Source: an uncultured Clostridium sp.
GTDB taxonomy: Bacteria; Bacillota; Clostridia; Clostridiales; Clostridiaceae
Length of the DNA: 64,000 nt
Reading direction: 5' to 3'
Assembly (NCBI GenBank): GCA_934755305.1
Contig: CAKVLD010000004.1
Coordinates: 85,462 to 149,461 of the forward strand
Positions 34,721 through 44,155 of this stretch are shown in pieces. Under the pieces are notes generated by a model. It had not been told where the DNA came from. It saw only the letters and a list, made by a program, of their open reading frames with translations, and ran no database searches. The translations under genes were made by a program, and so were the position numbers. The first letter of the stretch is position 1. Each line of letters opens with the position of its first letter.

Positions 34721-36031
34721 ATGAAAATAGTTGTAGCAGGAACAGGGTATGTAGGATTAGTTACAGGTGCCTGTTTGTCAGAAATGGGACATAAGGTTAC
34801 TTGTGTAGATATTGATAAAAATAAGGTAGAATTAATGAAATCAGGTATATCTCCTATATATGAACCAGGTTTAGATGAACTTTTAGAAAGAAATTATAGA
34901 GAAAATAGATTAGATTTTACTATCGATTATAAAAATGCTTATAAAGATGCTGATGTTATCTTCATAGGGGTAGGAACTCCAGAAAGAGAAGATGGTTCAG
35001 CTAATTTAGACTATGTTTTTACAGTATGTAAAGAAATTGCAGAAAGTATAGAAAAAGATACTTTAGTAGTAGTGAAATCAACAGTACCAATAGGAACTAA
35101 TGATAAAATAGAAGAATTCTTAAAAGAAAATGTTAAAGAAGATATAAATATAGAAGTGGCTTCTAATCCAGAATTTTTAGCACAAGGAACTGCTGTTAAA
35201 GATACATTACATGCTAGCAGAATAGTAATTGGAGTAGAATCAGATTTTGCGGAAAAACTATTAAGAGATGTATATGAAAGATTTAATCAACCAATAGTAG
35301 TTACTAATAGAAGAAGTGCAGAAATGATAAAGTATGCATCTAATGATTTTTTAGCTTTAAAAATATCTTTCGTGAATGAAATAGCAAACTTTTGCGAAGA
35401 TGTAGGAGCTGATATAGAAGATGTAGCAAAAGGTATGAGTTTTGATCCAAGAATTGGGGATAAGTTCTTAAGAGCTGGCCTTGGATATGGTGGTTCATGT
35501 TTCCCTAAGGATACCAAAGCTTTACATTGGCTTGCAAATGATAATGGATATGAACTAAAAACTATAAAAGCAACTATAGAGGTTAATGAAAATCAAAAAT
35601 ACAAAATGTTTAGAAAAGCTAAAAGAATATATGGAAGCTTAAAAGGAATGAATGTAGCAGTTCTTGGTCTTACTTTTAAGCCAGGTACTGATGATTTAAG
35701 AGAAGCACCATCTATCCCTAATATAAGAAGATTATTAGATGAAGGTGCAAATGTAAAAGTATATGATCCAGTAGGTATGAAAAACTTTAAAAAGGTATTT
35801 CCTACAGAAGTTTCTTATTGTGAAATTCCTGAAGATGCACTTAGAGATTCAGAGCTTGCATTTATTTTCACAGAATGGAATGAAATTAAGAATTTAGAGT
35901 TAGAAAAGTATGAAGAGCTTATGAAAAAGCCAGTAATAATGGATGGAAGAAATTGCTATAAAATAGAAGAAGTAAAAGCAAGAAAAGTTAATTATTATTC
36001 AGTAGGAAGAAAAGATATAAAAAATTTATAA
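34721..36031 (+). CDS. ugd: UDP-glucose 6-dehydrogenase (locus 1)
   Basis: A 436-residue enzyme that oxidises UDP-glucose twice to UDP-glucuronate using NAD. N-terminal GTGYVGLVTG binds NAD; GLGYGGSCFPKD holds the catalytic Cys; the third domain contains LTFKPGTDDLREAPS. ATG at 34721 follows AAGGAGAG. The following epimerase gene suggests that UDP-glucuronate is partly converted to UDP-galacturonate. The partial gene at the right window edge is a close paralogue. Confidence 0.95.
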   Translation: MKIVVAGTGYVGLVTGACLSEMGHKVTCVDIDKNKVELMKSGISPIYEPGLDELLERNYRENRLDFTIDYKNAYKDADVIFIGVGTPEREDGSANLDYVFTVCKEIAESIEKDTLVVVKSTVPIGTNDKIEEFLKENVKEDINIEVASNPEFLAQGTAVKDTLHASRIVIGVESDFAEKLLRDVYERFNQPIVVTNRRSAEMIKYASNDFLALKISFVNEIANFCEDVGADIEDVAKGMSFDPRIGDKFLRAGLGYGGSCFPKDTKALHWLANDNGYELKTIKATIEVNENQKYKMFRKAKRIYGSLKGMNVAVLGLTFKPGTDDLREAPSIPNIRRLLDEGANVKVYDPVGMKNFKKVFPTEVSYCEIPEDALRDSELAFIFTEWNEIKNLELEKYEELMKKPVIMDGRNCYKIEEVKARKVNYYSVGRKDIKNL

Positions 36032-36102
36032 ATTTATACCTAAAAATACATAATAACTAATCATTAAAAAGTAAAAACTTAAGATGAATGGAGAAAAGTT
36101 GT

Positions 36103-37146
36103 ATGAAAAATATAAGTTTAAAAAATAAAACTATTTTTATTACAGGTGTAGCAGGTTTTATAGGTTCAAATTTAGCTAAAAGCTTACTTCAAAATGTAGA
36201 AGGAGTAAAAATAGTTGGAATTGATAATATGAATGATTACTATGATGTTAGTTTAAAGGAATATAGATTATCAGAACTTACACCTAATCCTTCTTTCAAG
36301 TTTATAAAGGGGAGTATTTCAGATAAGGACTCTATACAAGAAATTTTTAATAAGTATCAACCTAATATAGTAGTTAACTTAGCAGCACAGGCAGGAGTTA
36401 GGTACTCAATTATTAATCCAGATGCATATATGGAGGCTAATATAATTGGATTTTTTAATATATTAGAAGCTTGCCGTAATTCATATAATCCAGGAAATAC
36501 TCCAATTGAACATTTAGTATATGCATCAAGTTCATCAGTATATGGATTAAATAAAAAAGTACCATATAGTACTGAAGATAAAGTTGATAATCCAGTATCA
36601 CTTTATGCAGCTACTAAGAAATCAAATGAGTTAATGGCACATTCATATAGTAAGCTATATGGTATTCCAGTAACAGGATTACGTTTCTTTACAGTTTATG
36701 GACCAGCAGGTAGACCTGATATGGCTTATTTTGGGTTTACTAATAAACTAGTAAAAGGTGAAAAAATACAAATATTTAATTATGGAAATATGTCTAGAGA
36801 CTTTACTTATATAGATGACATAATAACAGGTGTAATGGATGTTATGAAAAAGACACCAGATGAAACAGAAGATGGAGTAAAGTATAAGGTATATAACATA
36901 GGAAACAATCAACCAGAAAGCTTATTAAATTTTGTTGAAACTTTAGAAAAGTGTTTAATAGAAGAAGGAATAATAAATAGTCCAGCTGAAAAAGAATTAT
37001 TACCAATGCAACCAGGCGATGTATATCAAACTTATGCTGACGTAACAGATTTAGTAAATGATTTTGGATTTAAACCAAGTACATCCATTGAAGAAGGCCT
37101 TTCTAAATTTGCAAAGTGGTATAAAGAATTCTATATGAATAAGTAA
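36103..37146 (+). CDS. UDP-glucuronate 4-epimerase-like SDR
   Basis: A 347-residue extended short-chain dehydrogenase. GVAGFIGSNL binds NAD, IDNMNDYYDVSLKEYRL is characteristic of the CapI/LspL group that converts UDP-glucuronate to UDP-galacturonate, SSSSVYG carries Ser and YAATK the Tyr-Lys pair; RFFTVYGPAGRPDMA also fits. ATG at 36103 has GGAG about 10 bases upstream. Its place after ugd makes a two-step uronic acid pathway. Substrate is inferred from subfamily motifs. Confidence 0.87.
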   Translation: MKNISLKNKTIFITGVAGFIGSNLAKSLLQNVEGVKIVGIDNMNDYYDVSLKEYRLSELTPNPSFKFIKGSISDKDSIQEIFNKYQPNIVVNLAAQAGVRYSIINPDAYMEANIIGFFNILEACRNSYNPGNTPIEHLVYASSSSVYGLNKKVPYSTEDKVDNPVSLYAATKKSNELMAHSYSKLYGIPVTGLRFFTVYGPAGRPDMAYFGFTNKLVKGEKIQIFNYGNMSRDFTYIDDIITGVMDVMKKTPDETEDGVKYKVYNIGNNQPESLLNFVETLEKCLIEEGIINSPAEKELLPMQPGDVYQTYADVTDLVNDFGFKPSTSIEEGLSKFAKWYKEFYMNK

Positions 37147-37216
37147 CAAATCAAAGCATAAAAAATAAAAATTTAAATAATAGTTTTTACAAACAAAAGA
37201 TAAAGAGGTGCTTAGA

Positions 37217-38209
37217 TTGAATATTTTATACACATGTGATAATAATTACGTCTGGATTATGGGTATATCAATGATTTCTTTATTTGAAAATAACAAAACA
37301 ATAGAGGATTTAAATGTTTATCTTTTAGGAGATAGAATTAGTGAAGAAAATAAAGAAATATTACAAGATATTGCATTAAGGTATAGTAGAAAATGTTTCA
37401 TCATAGACACTCCAAAGCTTAATATACCAGAAGTGCTATGTTCAAAAAGGTGGCCTATTAGTGCATTTACTCGTTTATTTGCAGGAGAATTATTACCAAA
37501 AGATTTAGATAAAATACTTTATTTAGACTGTGACACTATAGTTAATGATAACATAAGCGAGATTTGGGATGTCAATGTGAAAAAAAATGTATTCTTTGGT
37601 GTTAAAGATTGTATTAGTAAGACTTATAAGAAAAATATTGGTTTAGAAGATGACTCTATATACGTTAATGCAGGAGTTCTATTAATGAATCTAAAAGAGT
37701 TAAGAAAGATAGATGTAGCAAAAGCCATAGAAGATTACTTAAGTAAATATACTAATTATATTAATTATGCAGATCAAGATATACTTAATGGTATATTTTC
37801 TGAAACAATGGGAGTATTAGATCCAGAATATAATGTAATGACATTACTTGCAGAATATGAATATAAGCATATTTTAGATTTAAGATTCCCAACGAATTAT
37901 TACTCTAAAGAAGAAATATATTTAGCCGTGAAAGAGCCTAAAATTATTCACTATACAACATGTATGTTAAGTATAAGACCATGGTTTTCTAATAGCAAAC
38001 ATCCATATATAAATGAATTTAACAAGTATATGAATATGAGCATATGGTCAAATAGAGAATTAGAAGTATATAAATTTAATACAAAAGAATCTAGAGTATT
38101 AGAAAGTATATCAAGGCTTCCAAGAGATATGGAAGTGAAATTGTTGGGGATAATTCATGCAGGATTAAAACCAATGTATATAAGAGCAATGGCTAAAATG
38201 AAAGGATAA
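37217..38209 (+). CDS. Glycosyltransferase family 8
   Basis: A 330-residue GT-A glycosyltransferase. It opens NILYTCDNNYVWIMGISMISL and has KILYLDCDTIVND (the DxD metal site) near residue 100, YVNAGVLLMNL near 145, NYADQDILNG near 180 and a late IIHYTTCMLSIRPW, all typical of GT8 enzymes that use UDP-glucose or UDP-galactose with retention. TTG at 37217 with AAGAGGTG seven bases upstream is preferred to GTG at 37208, which overlaps that site. The donor is unknown. It is followed after three bases by an epimerase gene. Confidence 0.9.
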   Translation: MNILYTCDNNYVWIMGISMISLFENNKTIEDLNVYLLGDRISEENKEILQDIALRYSRKCFIIDTPKLNIPEVLCSKRWPISAFTRLFAGELLPKDLDKILYLDCDTIVNDNISEIWDVNVKKNVFFGVKDCISKTYKKNIGLEDDSIYVNAGVLLMNLKELRKIDVAKAIEDYLSKYTNYINYADQDILNGIFSETMGVLDPEYNVMTLLAEYEYKHILDLRFPTNYYSKEEIYLAVKEPKIIHYTTCMLSIRPWFSNSKHPYINEFNKYMNMSIWSNRELEVYKFNTKESRVLESISRLPRDMEVKLLGIIHAGLKPMYIRAMAKMKG

Positions 38210-38212
38210 AAA

Positions 38213-39205
38213 ATGAATATATTAATTACAGGTGGTACTGGATTTATTGGAGAACATTTTGTACCGGAATTATTAAAGGATAATCATTCAATTAGACTTC
38301 TTGTTAGAAATATAGATAAAGCCCAAAAATTATTTGGAGATAAATGTGAATATTTTGTAGCAGATATAAATGATAAAGAAGCTCTTAAGGGTTGTTGTGA
38401 TAATATTGATGTGGTGTATCATATGGTGGCAAAGGTAGGAAATGAACTACCAACAGAAGAAACTTTAAGACAATTTAGAGAAGTAAATGTAGAAGGTACA
38501 AGAAATATTACGGAAGAAGCTAAAAAAGCTAATGTGAAAAAATTTATTTTTGTAAGTTCTATAGCTGCTATGGGAATTGTTCATGAAGATGTTATAACAG
38601 AAAAAAGTAAGTGCACTCCATATTTACCTTATCAAATTTCTAAATATGAAGCAGAAAATATGCTTATAGAAGAATATAAGAAAAATAATTTTCCAGTTGT
38701 TATTATAAGACCTACTAAGGTATATGGAGTTGGAGAAAATGAGTATTCTTATTTAACTTTAGCTAAGTTATGTAAAAAACATATTTTTCCAAGAGTTGGT
38801 ACAGGCAAAAACTATACATCAAATGTATATGTTACTGATTTAGTTCAAGCTTTAGTAAGTCTTGTTAACAAAGGGGTTTTTGGGGAGATTTACAATATAA
38901 CTTCTGAAGAATCAATTGCTTTTGAAGATTCTGCAAAGATTATAGCTAAAGAATTAGGAGTAAAAGTATATTTTATGTTTGTACCAAAAAGTTTAATGAT
39001 TTTTTCAGCAAATATATTAGAAAAAACATTCAATAAGTTAGGTAAAAAACCACCCGTTACTAAGAAGAATATTGAAGCTACAGTAACTAATAGAGTATAT
39101 GATATTACTAAAGCTAATAAGGATTTAGGATATTATCCAAAGATGAAAATGGAAGATGGGATTAAAGCTGTTGTTAGATGGTATAAGGATACAGGACTAG
39201 TTTAG
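38213..39205 (+). CDS. NAD-dependent sugar epimerase/dehydratase
   Basis: A 330-residue extended SDR. GGTGFIGEHF at the N-terminus binds the dinucleotide; SSIAAMG and YQISKYEAE supply the Ser and Tyr-Lys catalytic residues; IIRPTKVYGVGEN is typical. It is more distant from GalE than the other two SDRs in the window, and its substrate is not clear; it may act on a nucleotide sugar made for locus 1. It begins three bases after the GT8 gene, so translation is probably linked. Confidence 0.82.
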   Translation: MNILITGGTGFIGEHFVPELLKDNHSIRLLVRNIDKAQKLFGDKCEYFVADINDKEALKGCCDNIDVVYHMVAKVGNELPTEETLRQFREVNVEGTRNITEEAKKANVKKFIFVSSIAAMGIVHEDVITEKSKCTPYLPYQISKYEAENMLIEEYKKNNFPVVIIRPTKVYGVGENEYSYLTLAKLCKKHIFPRVGTGKNYTSNVYVTDLVQALVSLVNKGVFGEIYNITSEESIAFEDSAKIIAKELGVKVYFMFVPKSLMIFSANILEKTFNKLGKKPPVTKKNIEATVTNRVYDITKANKDLGYYPKMKMEDGIKAVVRWYKDTGLV

Positions 39206-39225
39206 TTGAAAGGAAAAAGTAGAAG

Positions 39226-40323
39226 ATGAACATTTTATATATATCGGCGTTAGTAGGAGGAAAATATGCAGGTCCAACTACAAGTGTTCCAAATCAAATA
39301 TATTTTCAATCAAAACATAATAATGTGTTTTGGTACAATCTAACGGACATTGAATGTCCTATGGAAAAATGCAAAGAATTTTTCTTTAGTATAAGAGATT
39401 TTCCTTCTAAAAAGTTAATGGATCTTCCGAAACCTTTTTCAAATCCTGACTTAGTAGTTTTTGAAGAGTTTCATAAGGTACCTTTTATAAGTTTTGCGAA
39501 ACAACTAAAAAAGAATAAGATTCCATATATTATTGTTCCAAGAAGTCAACTTACAGATCAATACATGAAGAATAAAAAAATAAAGAAAAAAGTAGGTAAT
39601 TTTCTTTTATTTAATAGATTCTTAAAAGGAGCATCTGCAATTCAATATTTGTCAAAAGCAGAAAAGGAAGATAGTACTTTTCATGACTATAATATAGAGT
39701 CATTTATTATACCAAATGGAATAATAGTTGATTATAAAAAGGAAGATAAAGATAGCACGGAAATTGTTGGAGTATTTATAGGTAGATATAATATCTATCA
39801 AAAAGGTTTAGATATACTAGTAGAAGCTATAAAAGAAGTGAAAGAAGAGTTAATAGAAAATAATATTATATTTAAACTACATGGTCCAGATGAAAGAACA
39901 GGAAATAGACTAGATGTGGAAAATTTAGTGAAGGAAGCAAATGTTTCTGAAGTGGTTAAGGTTTATTCAGAAGTATATGATGAAAAAAAGAGAGAAGCCT
40001 TATTAAAGGCAGATTTTTTTGTCCATACTTCAAGATATGAAGGTATGCCTATGTCTGTATTAGAAGGATTAGCTTATGGGCTACCTTGTTTATTATCAAA
40101 AGGTACTAATATGACAGAAGAAATAAATTTTTATAATGCTGGTTGGGATGCTGGAAGTAGTGTACAAGATACTGTTAATGCTTTAAAGCAATTAATTAAA
40201 GATAAAGATTCTTTAGTAAGTTTAAGTAATAATGCATTAAAATTATCTGATACATATAAGTGGGAAAATATATCTGAAAAGACCCAATCTATTTATGAAA
40301 ATATAGGAAGAGTGAAAAAATAA
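39226..40323 (+). CDS. Glycosyltransferase family 4 (locus 1)
   Basis: A 365-residue GT-B enzyme. The N-terminal domain starts NILYISALVGGKYAGPTTSV (acceptor side); the C-terminal nucleotide-sugar domain contains VGVFIGRYNIYQKGLDIL and the family hallmark HTSRYEGMPMSVLEGLAYGLP with the EGxxxxxxE acidic pair near residues 270-280. It retains the anomeric configuration of the donor. The last base of the stop codon region overlaps the next ATG (TAATG), so translation is coupled with the acetyltransferase. Confidence 0.9.
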   Translation: MNILYISALVGGKYAGPTTSVPNQIYFQSKHNNVFWYNLTDIECPMEKCKEFFFSIRDFPSKKLMDLPKPFSNPDLVVFEEFHKVPFISFAKQLKKNKIPYIIVPRSQLTDQYMKNKKIKKKVGNFLLFNRFLKGASAIQYLSKAEKEDSTFHDYNIESFIIPNGIIVDYKKEDKDSTEIVGVFIGRYNIYQKGLDILVEAIKEVKEELIENNIIFKLHGPDERTGNRLDVENLVKEANVSEVVKVYSEVYDEKKREALLKADFFVHTSRYEGMPMSVLEGLAYGLPCLLSKGTNMTEEINFYNAGWDAGSSVQDTVNALKQLIKDKDSLVSLSNNALKLSDTYKWENISEKTQSIYENIGRVKK

Positions 40324-40802
40324 TGCTAGGTAAAATAATAAGAAGGTTAAATATAGAAGTAAAAGTTCTATATTATCGTATAGCTAAATCTAATATATCT
40401 ATAGGGAGAAATTTTAGATTTAGAAAGGGATTGACTTTAAACTGTAGCCCTAGTGGGAAAATAATTATAGGCAATGATGTATTCATGAATAATTACACAT
40501 CAATAAATGCTCATAAAAAAGTATATATAGGTGATAATAGCATAATAGGTGAAAATGTTAAGATATATGATCACAATCATTCATTTTCAGATAAAAATAA
40601 GCTTATTAAAGAACAAGGATATAAAGTAAAAGAAGTATCTATCGGAAGTAATTGTTGGATTGGAAGTAACGTAGTAATACTAGCTGGAGCTAATATTGGA
40701 GATAATGTTGTTATAGGAGCTGGATGTGTTATAAATTCAAGTATAGCAGATAATTCAGTAGTGAAAAACAATCAAAGTTATATTATTGAAAGTAGAAGGT
40801 AA
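40323..40802 (+). CDS. Hexapeptide-repeat acetyltransferase (locus 1)
   Basis: A 159-residue left-handed beta-helix protein. Hexapeptide repeats run through IIIGNDVFMNNY, VYIGDNSIIGENVKI, VSIGSNCWIGSNVVILAGANIGDNVVIGAG in register (longer here only as separate motifs), and DHNHSF supplies the probable catalytic histidines. Such enzymes transfer acetyl from acetyl-CoA to a sugar hydroxyl or amine, here probably on the repeat unit. It shares TAATG with the preceding GT4 gene. The acceptor is unknown. Confidence 0.88.
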   Translation: MLGKIIRRLNIEVKVLYYRIAKSNISIGRNFRFRKGLTLNCSPSGKIIIGNDVFMNNYTSINAHKKVYIGDNSIIGENVKIYDHNHSFSDKNKLIKEQGYKVKEVSIGSNCWIGSNVVILAGANIGDNVVIGAGCVINSSIADNSVVKNNQSYIIESRR

Positions 40803-40807
40803 GGAGT

Positions 40808-41815
40808 ATGGAAAGTTTAATTACAATCATTATGCCCGTTTATAATGCAGAGAAGTTCTTAGATCTTTCAATAAGTAGTGTACTAAATCAAACTTTTAGA
40901 AAATTTAAGCTTTTAATCATTGATGATGGCTCTACAGATAAAAGCTTTGAAATTATATCAAAGTATGAAAAATTAGATAATCGTGTTAAATATATAAAAA
41001 AAGAAAATGATGGAGTTTGTGCAGCTAGAAACTTAGGATTATCTCTAACAGATACAAAGTATGTAACATTTATAGACCATGATGATGAATACAAAGAAGA
41101 TTTTTTAGAGAATAATATTAAATTATTAGAAGAGAAAGAACTAGATTTAGTTAAGTGTGCAAGAGCAAATGTTTTTGTAGACCTAAATGGAGAGAAGTGG
41201 GGAGAAAAAACATTTAGTTTTGGGGATAAAATTTACAAAAAAGATGAGTTAATACTAGATATTTTAAACCTTAGAAAAAGTGAAATCTGGGGTTCTGTAT
41301 GGAATGGTGTTTATAAAACAGATTTATTTAAAGTAAATAATATAGTATTTAATGAGAACTATCGTAATGGAAATGAAGATGTAGATATTTTAGTAGATAT
41401 CTTATTTGCAGCAAATAAAATAGGATTTTCTTCTTATGTAGGATATCAACATTACTATCGTATGGGTCAAAGCACAAGTTTAAAATTCAATAAAAATCAA
41501 ATAAGTACAAGATTAGAAGTTATTTCTAAGGAGAAGAGGATGATTTCTAATTATGGTTTAAAACAATTAGAAGATAAATTTATAATTTATGATTTATTAG
41601 ATTGTTTTAAGATTTTAAGTCATGCTGATTCTAAAGAAGTAATAAATAGTTGTATTAAGGATATAGATAAAGTAATTAATCGAAAAAAAATACTTAATAG
41701 AAGTTTGAAAAAAGAGTTATTTGATTTATCTAAAAAGAATTATATTGAACTTAGAATAATATGTTCAAGCTTTTATATGTATTATTTTAATATTAAAAGA
41801 TTAATAAAAAGATAG
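40808..41815 (+). CDS. Glycosyltransferase family 2 (locus 1)
   Basis: A 335-residue inverting GT-A transferase. LITIIMPVYNAEKFLD at the start, IIDDGSTDKSF near 36, ENDGVCAARNLGL near 65 and FIDHDDEYK near 88 (the DxD region) are classical GT2 motifs. The C-terminal third is helical and basic, perhaps membrane-associated. GGAG is 5 bases upstream and the gene starts five bases after the acetyltransferase stop. Donor and acceptor are not predictable. Confidence 0.9.
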   Translation: MESLITIIMPVYNAEKFLDLSISSVLNQTFRKFKLLIIDDGSTDKSFEIISKYEKLDNRVKYIKKENDGVCAARNLGLSLTDTKYVTFIDHDDEYKEDFLENNIKLLEEKELDLVKCARANVFVDLNGEKWGEKTFSFGDKIYKKDELILDILNLRKSEIWGSVWNGVYKTDLFKVNNIVFNENYRNGNEDVDILVDILFAANKIGFSSYVGYQHYYRMGQSTSLKFNKNQISTRLEVISKEKRMISNYGLKQLEDKFIIYDLLDCFKILSHADSKEVINSCIKDIDKVINRKKILNRSLKKELFDLSKKNYIELRIICSSFYMYYFNIKRLIKR

Positions 41816-41848
41816 CAATAAATGAAAATGATGAAAGGCGGTTCTTTA

Positions 41849-43063
41849 ATGAAGAAAATTCGTCATATAAATATACAATCAATAATAATGATTAATATAT
41901 TATTATTATTAGGTATGTTATGTGGAGATGCTGATAAAGGTGGAATAATAAATATATTAATAGTTTCATTATTTGGATTAACAATATTAAGAATCTTAAT
42001 GGCTGGTAATATAAAAAAAAGTATTATATTTTCTCCTATAATTAAATGGAATTTTATATTTTTTGTTATATGTTTCATGTCAGTATTATGGTCTATATAT
42101 CAAGAACATTCTTTTGCTATGAGTTTTGTTATGTTAAAGAGATTAATTATTATTTTTTCAATAGTTATTAACATAAGAAATAAAGATGACTTATTTAAAG
42201 TATTAAAATTTTACTTAATAGCATGTATGTTTATGATGATTAAGATAACTTACTTCTTTTTAATAAAAGGAGAAACAGGATCTAAAATGTGGGACTTAGC
42301 ATGTGGGAATTATTTCAATACAGTTGCACAGTTACTAGCTTTTGCTATAATTATAGCTTATTATTTCTTAAGATCAGAAAAAAATAAAAAATATATAAAA
42401 GTAGCATATATATTTTTTATGGCATTTTCTATATGGCATATATATATTACAGGTTCTAGAAAAGGTATAATTATGCCAATAACCGAGATATTTATATATT
42501 TAGTAATTATAAATAGAAAAAGTATGGTCAAGATGTTAAGAACAATGTTTATTATGCTAATAATAGGTGGAATAGCAATATATATATTATCTAGAAATCA
42601 AGAATTATGGAACAGAATGATTATTATGTTCGAGATGATCTTTAGTGGTGAGCAATTAGATGAAAGTACTCAACTTCGTTCTTATTTTATCAATTTAGCA
42701 GGGCAGATGTTTGCTAATAAACCTATTATAGGTCAAGGAGTAAATAGTTTTGTTGGGGTTTTAAATAGTGAAATAGGAAAACAAATGTATTCACATAATA
42801 ATTATTTAGAAATTGCTTCAGGTTTAGGTATAATAGGGCTTGTATCTTATTATTGGTATTATGTTTATTTAGTAAAAGGTTTTATAAAAAATATTAATAA
42901 AGATAATATTAATGCTCTTGGGTTAAGTATTATAGTTACTTTAGCAATATTTGAATATGGAATAGTAACATATAGTGTACTTCTGTATCCAATTTTATTA
43001 ACATTTTTAGGGTTAATAGTTGAAATGAATAAATGGGAAGATAACAAAGAAATTTATAGTTAA
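41849..43063 (+). CDS. O-antigen/capsule polymerase Wzy-like (locus 1)
   Basis: A 404-residue protein with about ten hydrophobic segments and the large extracytoplasmic loop typical of O-antigen ligase/polymerase proteins; GQGVNSFVGVLNS and SHNNYLEIASGLGIIGL near residue 315 resemble the conserved loop of this family. It should join lipid-linked repeat units outside the membrane. ATG at 41849 has AAAGGCGG at good spacing; the longer frame from 41822 places its start before that site. A strong hairpin terminator-like structure follows, although the operon continues. Confidence 0.85.
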   Translation: MKKIRHINIQSIIMINILLLLGMLCGDADKGGIINILIVSLFGLTILRILMAGNIKKSIIFSPIIKWNFIFFVICFMSVLWSIYQEHSFAMSFVMLKRLIIIFSIVINIRNKDDLFKVLKFYLIACMFMMIKITYFFLIKGETGSKMWDLACGNYFNTVAQLLAFAIIIAYYFLRSEKNKKYIKVAYIFFMAFSIWHIYITGSRKGIIMPITEIFIYLVIINRKSMVKMLRTMFIMLIIGGIAIYILSRNQELWNRMIIMFEMIFSGEQLDESTQLRSYFINLAGQMFANKPIIGQGVNSFVGVLNSEIGKQMYSHNNYLEIASGLGIIGLVSYYWYYVYLVKGFIKNINKDNINALGLSIIVTLAIFEYGIVTYSVLLYPILLTFLGLIVEMNKWEDNKEIYS

Positions 43064-43085
43064 ATAATAAGTAAAAAGATAATTA

Positions 43086-43165
43086 ATTGTTCTTCATTCC
43101 TTTTGGAGTATATTTAGTCAATATAAATATATGTTATCTAAAAGGAAGAAGAACAATGTTTTTTA
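43086..43165 (+). terminator. Terminator-like hairpin inside the locus 1 operon
   Basis: A 21-22-base left arm beginning ATTGTTCTTC at 43086 pairs with the right arm ending GAAGAACAAT at 43157, with one missing base; GTTTTTTAA follows. It could end most transcripts after the polymerase, leaving the following genes on a weaker or separate transcript. Confidence 0.72.
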
Positions 43166-43215
43166 ACGTATAGAAAATTTAAAAGCTTTTAGAAGTTTTA
43201 CATAAGGAGAAAGAT

Positions 43216-44136
43216 ATGAATGATTTAAATAATAAAAAAAATATAAGTGATAGCTTTATTGCATTAGAAGAACTTACTTTAGAATATAAAAAAGTATTAA
43301 ATTCAAAAGAATATAAGATGGGCAAAAGAGTTTATGATTATATTAATTTACTTCGCTCAGGAAAAGTTATTACTATATGTAAAAGACTTTTAAGAAAAAA
43401 GGAAGATTACGATAAGATTATTTCAACAAAAGAAGAGAAAATATTAAACTTTGAATCATATTTTTCTAATAAAAGAATTGCTGTTTATACGTCAGTATTT
43501 GGATCATATGATAGATTACTTGATCCAGTAATAAAACCAGATAATATTGATTATTATATAATTACTGATCAAGAAGTAGATAAAGATAGTAAGTGGAAAA
43601 AGATTGACTTTAAAGATGTTATTCCAAGTGAAATAAAGGATGGAACATCAAAAAATAGATATGTAAAAATGCTGCCACATAAAATATTTAAAGATTATGA
43701 TTACTCTATTTATGTGGATGGAAATGTGTGGATAACATCGGATTTAACGCCACTTATTAGTTCATTAGAAGAGTTTCCTGTAGCAATGCATAGACATAAA
43801 AATAGAGATTGTGTTTATGACGAGATTGATGTTTGTATAAAAAAGGGAAAGGCTAGTGAAGAGTCACTAAGAAATCATCAAAAACTTTTAGAAAAGCATA
43901 ATGTACCTAGAAATCTTGGTCTTTTAGAAGCTACAGTTATAGCAAGAAAACACTTTGATGAAGAATGTATTGATTTAATGGAAAGTTGGTGGAAGGAATT
44001 TAAAGAAAACTCTAAGAGAGATCAGATATCATTAATAGATTGTATTTGGACAAAATCTATAAATATAGACAAAATAGCTACCTTAGGGAAAAATACATTT
44101 GATAATAATAAATTTATTATATTTTCACATAAGTAA
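43216..44136 (+). CDS. DUF616 glycosyltransferase-like protein
   Basis: A 306-residue protein. The first 90 residues are charged and probably coiled (LNNKKNISDSFIALEE); from about 90, RIAVYTSVFGSYDRLLDPV, YIITDQE, NRYVKMLPHKIFKDYDYSIYVDGN (split in the protein by a short turn) and MHRHKNRDCVYDEI are hallmarks of DUF616 (TOD1/MUCI70-like), predicted GT-A transferases. AAGGAG lies 8 bases before ATG. It is the first gene after the internal hairpin. The donor sugar is unknown. Confidence 0.85.
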   Translation: MNDLNNKKNISDSFIALEELTLEYKKVLNSKEYKMGKRVYDYINLLRSGKVITICKRLLRKKEDYDKIISTKEEKILNFESYFSNKRIAVYTSVFGSYDRLLDPVIKPDNIDYYIITDQEVDKDSKWKKIDFKDVIPSEIKDGTSKNRYVKMLPHKIFKDYDYSIYVDGNVWITSDLTPLISSLEEFPVAMHRHKNRDCVYDEIDVCIKKGKASEESLRNHQKLLEKHNVPRNLGLLEATVIARKHFDEECIDLMESWWKEFKENSKRDQISLIDCIWTKSINIDKIATLGKNTFDNNKFIIFSHK

Positions 44137-44155
44137 AGAGAGATAAGGTGAAGTT

